DNA from: a bacterium
Lineage (GTDB): Bacteria; Cyanobacteriota; Vampirovibrionia; Gastranaerophilales; Gastranaerophilaceae
Length of the DNA: 39,924 nucleotides
Direction: 5' to 3'
Assembly (NCBI GenBank): GCA_017478515.1
Contig: JAFVDH010000066.1
Span: 1 to 39,924 of the forward strand
Under the pieces are notes generated by a model that saw only the letters and a program-made list of their open reading frames with translations, made no database searches and was not told the origin of the DNA. The number at the start of each line of letters is the position of its first letter. Positions within the stretch are counted from its first letter, which is position 1. Position numbers and translations under genes: made by a program. Positions 35,604 to 39,924 of this stretch are shown here, one piece after another.

Positions 35604-35882
35604 ATGAAAATAAATAATTTATTGCAAAACAAAAATAACATACATAAAGTAGATGTTTTATTTGATTTAAAAGGAAACAGTTACACTATACCCGCTGACA
35701 ATACCTATTACAAAACACTTATTTTAGTCAGTGGTATTTGCAATATAAAAATTGAAAGAAAAAATGATATAAATGAGTTAAAAATGGAAAAAGACACAAA
35801 AATATCAATAAACTCTGATTTTAACATTGAATTATATAAATATAATTCCAAAACCAAAATTATCATTATTTATAATGAATAA
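35604..35882 (+). CDS. Small AT-rich protein, possible single cupin-like beta-barrel
   Basis: Not recognised with confidence. A 92-residue cytosolic protein with alternating hydrophobic strands (YKTLILVSGICNIKIE, FNIELYKYNSKTKIIIIYNE), a turn NSYTIPADNTYY and no Cys cluster or membrane segment, compatible with a small jelly-roll fold. It is more AT-rich than its neighbours. There is no Shine-Dalgarno sequence, and its ATG is eight bases after the -10 box. It is paired divergently with the XRE gene, suggesting a regulated cargo or partner protein. Confidence 0.65.
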   Translation: MKINNLLQNKNNIHKVDVLFDLKGNSYTIPADNTYYKTLILVSGICNIKIERKNDINELKMEKDTKISINSDFNIELYKYNSKTKIIIIYNE

Positions 35883-35892
35883 TAACACCTAT

Positions 35893-36207
35893 TTAATTCT
35901 CAATAGATTTTTGGTCTTTTTTAATGAAATCGCACATAGCCTCAAGACGCTTGTCTTCCATACCGTCAATTAATTCTTGAATATCCTTTATTTTACCTAA
36001 TTCAAAACTAACTTCGGCAAGCAAAACACAATCATTGCAAAGACGATATTCACCATATCTTATAGACCCGGCCAAACTTTTATATTGCCCGCAGCAAGCA
36101 CAGTCAAAAAATTCATTTTCGCAATCAGGATTTTCTTCAATATCATCTATTACCATTTGTTCACAGACAAGCTGCATTTCTTCTATAACTTCTTTTTCTG
36201 ATTTCAT
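35893..36207 (-). CDS. Small zinc-ribbon-like protein in the murT operon
   Basis: A 104-residue acidic protein with helices flanking a probable zinc site: CACC (Cys36 and Cys39) and CNDC (Cys57 and Cys60), plus extra Cys38. No family is recognised. It starts eight bases after the PdxJ-like gene and is the last gene of the murT operon. Zinc binding is inferred from spacing alone. Confidence 0.7.
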   Translation of the reverse strand: MKSEKEVIEEMQLVCEQMVIDDIEENPDCENEFFDCACCGQYKSLAGSIRYGEYRLCNDCVLLAEVSFELGKIKDIQELIDGMEDKRLEAMCDFIKKDQKSIEN

Positions 36208-36215
36208 ATAAATTT

Positions 36216-36938
36216 TTAATCCTTATTATTCATAATTTCTAACATTTGTTTTATAGCACTGGACAAACCGTCAAAGATAGCCTTAGTAATAACACTATGC
36301 CCCATATTAACAAATTTAACGGTAGGAATATTTTTAATAAGCTCAATAGACTTGTAATTTATACCACCCGAAATTGTAACATCAAGTTTCATTGTATCTG
36401 CGAAAACAGCAGCCTCTTTAAGTTCAATAAACAAGCTTTTATCCAAAGGATTTTGTGCAAAAGAATCGGAAAATTTTCTTGCGTTCAATTCAACACATTT
36501 AACTCCTGCCTTATATGCAGCTTGAATTTGCCCAAGTTTTGGTTCAATAAATACACCCGCCTTTATTCCGTTATACAAAATAGGCACAATAAATTCATTT
36601 AATTTATCAATATTTTTTTCAACATTAAACCCGCCTCTGGTATCTTGATATCCAATACCCTCAGGAACAACAAAAACCATATCAGGTTTTACTTCAATAG
36701 CTAATTTTTGTGCATTTTCGTTCATTTCAATCATAAGCATAATAGGAATTTTTAATGCACGTTTTAAATACATAATATCTGATTTTGTAACGTTAGCATC
36801 AAGCCCGTCATAGTAAACAGCAATTCCTTGAGCACCTGCATGTTCACACAATCTTGCACTTTTTAACAAATCAGGTTCAGCCCCGCCCATTGCATTTCTT
36901 AAATTTGCTATATAATTTATATTTATTCCTAGTTTCAT
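36216..36938 (-). CDS. PdxJ-like TIM barrel with eroded active site
   Basis: Belongs to the PdxJ (pyridoxine 5'-phosphate synthase) family by GININYIANLRNAMGG, EPDLLKSARLCEHAGAQGI, VVPEG, RGGFNV and FVNMGHSVITKAI, and by length (240). Genuine PdxJ uses an N-terminal DH, an HLREDRRH loop, a Glu after the third strand and a His in the NAGHG loop. Here DH is NY (8-9), the loop is VYYDGLDAN (41-49), the Glu is Met69, and NAGHG is TISGG (188-192). Glu150 and GH at 213-214 remain. PLP-precursor synthesis is therefore unlikely. It begins three bases after murT and was probably recruited to another role, or is a regulator. The family is sure; the function is not. Confidence 0.88.
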   Translation of the reverse strand: MKLGININYIANLRNAMGGAEPDLLKSARLCEHAGAQGIAVYYDGLDANVTKSDIMYLKRALKIPIMLMIEMNENAQKLAIEVKPDMVFVVPEGIGYQDTRGGFNVEKNIDKLNEFIVPILYNGIKAGVFIEPKLGQIQAAYKAGVKCVELNARKFSDSFAQNPLDKSLFIELKEAAVFADTMKLDVTISGGINYKSIELIKNIPTVKFVNMGHSVITKAIFDGLSSAIKQMLEIMNNKD

Positions 36939-36941
36939 AAA

Positions 36942-38267
36942 TTAACCTCGTTTGTTTAATTCCAATAATGCGGTATAAGTTGGTAAAATTGTAATAGTAC
37001 TTTCTTTTTCTGTCTGAGTAGAAATATATTCAACTGCTGATTTCAAAGGTGTAATAATTTTGATTTTTTCAGCTGGAACACCCGCATATTTCAACCTTAA
37101 TGCCATATCCTCAGCCCTTATGCCCGATACAACAATATTATTCTGCACATCTGACAAAACTTCAAATTCAGCATCCCATAGCCATGAAACATCTCTGCCG
37201 TCGGCATAATTATCGTTAATAGCTATTAATATATTCGAATTTTTATTTACAGTTTTCAATACCTCACTTGCACCGGTAGGATTTTTAATCAACTGAATTA
37301 AAGTATTATGCCCATTCAAGATTGCTTTTTCAGCTCTACCAAAAATAGTTTGATAATTTGATAACGCATTTTTGATAACATCTTCGCCAATTCCGTATTC
37401 CAAACACAAAGCAATAGCACCAAGGGCGTTATAAGCATTATACAAGCCGACAGAATTAAAATCGAAATTATAAACATTGTTTTTATTAGTAATTTTCAAA
37501 CTTATTCTATCATCATAAACAGTTGCAACCCCACTATAATCAGGGTTAGGACGAGAATAACCGCAATCGCAAAAATAATGACCCTCATGAGCAAAAAAGC
37601 GTTTAGAATATTTTAAAATACTACCGCACTTACAATGGAACAATTCAGACGGAGCTTTTGAAATATAAGAATTTTCCGCAAATAATACATCCTCAAATCC
37701 GTAAAATACAGCTTTACCGTTAGAATTAAAATTCGCAACAAGCGGGTCATCAGCATTTAAAACAAGTTTCAAGTCAGGATTTTTATCAATAGCCTCCTGA
37801 ATTTTTTTAGCGGTAGTATCAAGTTCCCCATATCTGTCCAACTGGTCACGAAACAAATTTGTAACCAAAAGATAATCCGCAGGTATAAAATCATATAATT
37901 TAGACAAATATGCTTCATCAGATTCAAAAACCGCGCAGTCAAAACGTTTAAAAGGTTTAATATTAAGAGCCAAAACATTTGCAATACCGGTAAGCATATT
38001 AGCACCTTTTGTATTATGCACTATAACCTTGCCAGCACATTCAAGAATTTGGCTTACGATACCTGAGGTTGTAGTTTTACCGTTAGTACCGGTTACAGTA
38101 AAAATTTCACCTGAAATATATTTTTTACAATCTTTTAAAAAATCAGGATAAAATTTTAAAACCATTAACCCCACAAAAGATGTGCCCGACGACTTTGCCA
38201 GATATTTCACAGCTAATGCGATAATTCTTGATAAAAATAATGTTAAATAAAATTTTATTCTACTCAT
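36942..38267 (-). CDS. murT: MurT-like Mur ligase (lipid II isoglutaminyl synthase subunit)
   Basis: Mur-ligase-fold protein with C-terminal DUF1727. In partnership with GatD, MurT amidates D-Glu of lipid II with ATP. The P-loop TGTNGKTTTS is at 59-68. A ribbon insertion has Cys212, Cys214, Cys233 and Cys235 as CxC...CxC, one residue tighter on each side than the usual CxxC pairs. The C-terminal NDNYADGRDVSWLWD (351-365) includes the Asp that assists GatD glutaminase. No gatD lies beside it. The Shine-Dalgarno sequence AAGG precedes the ATG. First gene of a three-gene operon. Confidence 0.92.
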   Translation of the reverse strand: MSRIKFYLTLFLSRIIALAVKYLAKSSGTSFVGLMVLKFYPDFLKDCKKYISGEIFTVTGTNGKTTTSGIVSQILECAGKVIVHNTKGANMLTGIANVLALNIKPFKRFDCAVFESDEAYLSKLYDFIPADYLLVTNLFRDQLDRYGELDTTAKKIQEAIDKNPDLKLVLNADDPLVANFNSNGKAVFYGFEDVLFAENSYISKAPSELFHCKCGSILKYSKRFFAHEGHYFCDCGYSRPNPDYSGVATVYDDRISLKITNKNNVYNFDFNSVGLYNAYNALGAIALCLEYGIGEDVIKNALSNYQTIFGRAEKAILNGHNTLIQLIKNPTGASEVLKTVNKNSNILIAINDNYADGRDVSWLWDAEFEVLSDVQNNIVVSGIRAEDMALRLKYAGVPAEKIKIITPLKSAVEYISTQTEKESTITILPTYTALLELNKRG

Positions 38268-38346
38268 AATTAACCTTAAGGGTATTTATTTTTTTTGAAC
38301 TTTACACTATAATTTTTATCATAATACAAAAGATAAAATAATAAAA

Positions 38347-38709
38347 ATGATTTATTTGATTTACACAGCAATAATAGTTGAAATAATAGTTGCAGCAATA
38401 GGAATTATTGCAATAGTAAAATTTGATAAAAAAATAAATAAACTAAACGAAAAAAGCGTAGAAAACAGATACAAAATAAAACTCTTAACACAAAAAATAA
38501 AACACTACGTAAATAATTTATGCAACGCCGTAAAATGTTGCGGAGAAAGAATTGCAAATAAACGAAATAATTTTCTGTTAAAAATAGTCAAAAAATTTAT
38601 TATAACAACCGGGCTAAAAATATTATTAAAAAAATATAAAAAGCAATTGCTCATAGCGGAATTAATTCTAATAGCCTACGAAACAATAGAAAATAGTATA
38701 AAAGCATAA
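38347..38709 (+). CDS. Small basic membrane protein
   Basis: No recognised family. A single N-terminal membrane helix (residues 3-26) is followed by a Lys-rich, probably helical 90 residues with a CC pair (VKCCGER) and a second hydrophobic stretch near the end (LLIAELILIAY, about 103-113). AT-rich. No Shine-Dalgarno sequence is visible, and TATAAT at 38308 or TAAAAT at 38334 are possible -10 boxes. It is divergent from murT and leads a run of small envelope proteins. Confidence 0.65.
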   Translation: MIYLIYTAIIVEIIVAAIGIIAIVKFDKKINKLNEKSVENRYKIKLLTQKIKHYVNNLCNAVKCCGERIANKRNNFLLKIVKKFIITTGLKILLKKYKKQLLIAELILIAYETIENSIKA

Positions 38710-38766
38710 CTTGTGAAAAAAAATCAAGTATGATAAGATAATTAAAAATGAAAGTCGAGGTATAAA

Positions 38767-39081
38767 ATGTGCAAAAAGAATGAGTCACTATGTTTCGGAT
38801 TAGGGTTAATGGCAGGAGTAGTAGGCGGAGTAATAGCAGCCGTATTATATGCCCCAAAATCAGGTGAAGAATCAAGAAAAGAAGTAAAAGAAGCAATTGA
38901 AAATTTTGTGGAAACACAAGCACCAAGTATTCAAGAAGCAAAAAAACAAGCATCTGAAACATTAGACATGTTCAAATACAAAGTAGAACAATATTTTCAA
39001 AAATTGAATAATTCACTTAAAAACAGAAAAATGAAAAAAGCAAAAGAATTAGAAGATTTAAATTACGATTTTTCAATGTAG
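38767..39081 (+). CDS. YtxH domain protein 1
   Basis: Small envelope protein: N-terminal glycine-rich membrane helix (GLGLMAGVVGGVIAAVLYAPKSGEESRKEV, residues about 11-40) with the APKSGEE signature, then a Lys/Glu amphipathic helix to residue 104. In Bacillus relatives it is a general stress protein of unknown action. GAGGT precedes the ATG. It is followed 13 bases later by a DUF948-like gene. Confidence 0.88.
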   Translation: MCKKNESLCFGLGLMAGVVGGVIAAVLYAPKSGEESRKEVKEAIENFVETQAPSIQEAKKQASETLDMFKYKVEQYFQKLNNSLKNRKMKKAKELEDLNYDFSM

Positions 39082-39094
39082 AAAAGGAAGATAG

Positions 39095-39466
39095 ATGTCA
39101 GAAACAGCATTAAATAACGGACTAATATTTTTAATATACACAACAGGTATTGTATTAATATTGATAAGTGTATTTTTGATAAAACTATTAATAGATTTAT
39201 CAAGATTTACAAAAAATTTAAACACAACACTTGAAATTGTAAAAAATGAATTAGAACCTACATTACTGGAGTTAAAAGCATCACTAAAATCAATAAATGC
39301 ATTTGTAAAATCAACAGATGAACGGGTAGATATGTTCAAAAAAGCAATAACTGACACTGTGGGACTTGGAATGACAGCAGTAACAAAACTCAAAAATATG
39401 TCAGGAGCTATAATAACGGGAGCAGTAAGAGGATTTTTAACAACATACAAACTGTTCTCAAAATAA
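39095..39466 (+). CDS. DUF948-like membrane protein
   Basis: A 123-residue protein with an N-terminal membrane helix (residues 9-29), then a helical, probably coiled-coil domain (SRFTKNLNTTLEIVKNELEPTLLELKASLKSI) and a Gly/Ala/Thr segment (SGAIITGAVRG). DUF948 proteins (YtxG-like) are often encoded next to ytxH, as here, and may tether protein to membrane. GGAAGA ribosome site. Confidence 0.75.
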   Translation: MSETALNNGLIFLIYTTGIVLILISVFLIKLLIDLSRFTKNLNTTLEIVKNELEPTLLELKASLKSINAFVKSTDERVDMFKKAITDTVGLGMTAVTKLKNMSGAIITGAVRGFLTTYKLFSK

Positions 39467-39484
39467 AAAGAAAGGAAAAAAATT

Positions 39485-39757
39485 ATGTCAGTAGGAAAAT
39501 TTATAGGCGGATTTGTAATCGGAGCAGCATTAGGAGCAGTAACAGGCTTATTATTAGCACCTAAATCAGGAGCAGAAACAAGAGAAATGCTATCAGATAC
39601 AGCAAAAGATGTTTTGGATAAAACAGACAAAACAGTAAAAGAAATTCAATCAAAAGCAGAAGAAATAGTATCAGATATGCAGCAAAAAGGCGATGCTATA
39701 ATGGAAAAAATCCAAAATATGCTTAACATAAAAAAAGATGAAGCAGCTAATCAATAA
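39485..39757 (+). CDS. YtxH domain protein 2
   Basis: Second YtxH paralogue, 90 residues: FIGGFVIGAALGAVTGLLLAPKSGAETREML is the membrane and signature segment (residues about 6-36), followed by a Lys/Glu helix. Shine-Dalgarno sequence AAAGGAAA. Paralogous with the gene at 38767 but lacking its extended middle. Probably cotranscribed with the two upstream genes. Confidence 0.88.
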   Translation: MSVGKFIGGFVIGAALGAVTGLLLAPKSGAETREMLSDTAKDVLDKTDKTVKEIQSKAEEIVSDMQQKGDAIMEKIQNMLNIKKDEAANQ

Positions 39758-39785
39758 GCACCAAATATAAATAAACTTTTGTAAA

Positions 39786-39825
39786 AAGAGCGGATTTTTG
39801 ATTTTAAAATCAAAAATCCGCTCTT
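39786..39825. terminator. Perfect 40-base palindrome, probable bidirectional terminator
   Basis: AAGAGCGGATTTTTGATTTT (39786-39805) is followed at once by its exact reverse complement (39806-39825), so the loop is formed by the innermost bases. On the minus strand a T run follows (TTTTTAC), so it is a good terminator for a gene entering from the right as well as for the YtxH operon. Confidence 0.8.
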
Positions 39826-39871
39826 CTAAATTCTTTTTATTTTGTTTATTATTTTTTTCTTTCTTTTTCTA

Positions 39872-39924
39872 CTACGCTTTCTTTGTGAATAAGAATTTTA
39901 CTGCTGATTTTAATGCTCTACCGA
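39872..39924 (-). CDS. 3' end of a minus-strand protein (partial)
   Basis: The open frame on the minus strand reads GRALKSAVKFLFTKKA then TAG TAG (39872-39874 is the first stop). It extends beyond the window. The composition and position just before a strong convergent terminator fit the C-terminus of a real gene, but 16 residues are too few for identification. Confidence 0.4.
   Translation of the reverse strand, partial: GRALKSAVKFLFTKKA

Noticed and set aside
39073..39630. Open frame of 185 codons on the minus strand
   Set aside because: Antisense to the DUF948-like and YtxH genes, which have ribosome sites and family motifs; composition is of a shadow frame.
1..39924. CRISPR arrays, insertion sequences, integrases, phage genes, rRNA genes
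   Set aside because: Looked for on both strands; no repeat-spacer array, transposase or integrase motif, or rRNA-like sequence was seen.

Overview
The window is AT-rich bacterial chromosome, densely coded on both strands, most likely from an uncultured non-photosynthetic member of the Cyanobacteriota (Gastranaerophilales / 'Melainabacteria' type). This assignment is an inference. It rests on a tRNA-Glu that closely resembles the plastid/cyanobacterial gene, a YggT/Ycf19-like protein, a primary sigma factor of cyanobacterial SigA type, diderm machinery (RND pump with TolC-type outer membrane protein, lipoprotein, secreted proteins), a run of class III-like pseudopilins with an FTLAE/FSLAE processing motif, and a MurT-type Mur ligase. 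No phage, insertion sequence or CRISPR array was seen.

Layout. 1-357: no gene recognised. 358-1521: UmuC-like polymerase (minus), possibly shortened at its C-terminus. 1600-2679: prfA. 2756-3610: pheA (minus). 3659-9938: phosphohexomutase, pheT, then a tight run of three exported proteins (SH3-like, lipoprotein, repeat protein). 9989-12740 (minus): SDR, a small duplicated RWYD protein, secG, an NrtR-like Nudix regulator and a lytic transglycosylase. 12899-15162: three tandem pseudopilins. 15285-16412: mtnP and yggT. 16463-20692 (minus): dnaG-rpoD operon with a metzincin-TPR protein as its third gene. 20801-22379: tatD-tlyA. 22376-28209 (minus): adaptor, RND pump and TolC-type protein. 28373-30856 (minus): clpC. 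31133-31205: tRNA-Glu(UUC). 31419-32216: alpha/beta hydrolase. 32419-35253: rpsE-rpmD-rplO-secY, a fragment of the spc ribosomal operon. 35299-35882: divergent XRE regulator and a small AT-rich protein sharing a palindromic operator-like site. 35893-38267 (minus): murT, a PdxJ-like protein and a small zinc-ribbon protein. 38347-39757: small envelope proteins (YtxH, DUF948-like, YtxH). The last 53 bases hold the end of another minus-strand reading frame.

Most points of interest lie at the edges of ordinary genes. The PdxJ-like protein retains the family fold signatures but has lost most catalytic residues, and sits three bases after murT, which has no gatD beside it. Several genes with well-supported starts (umuC, dnaG, tatD, the alpha/beta hydrolase) have a -10 box exactly six bases before the start codon and no Shine-Dalgarno sequence, so they look leaderless. 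Recognisable promoters often carry an extended -10 (TGnTAnAAT). Ribosomal protein S5 has an unusual acidic N-terminal extension of about 58 residues, and its operon is cut off from its usual upstream and downstream neighbours.
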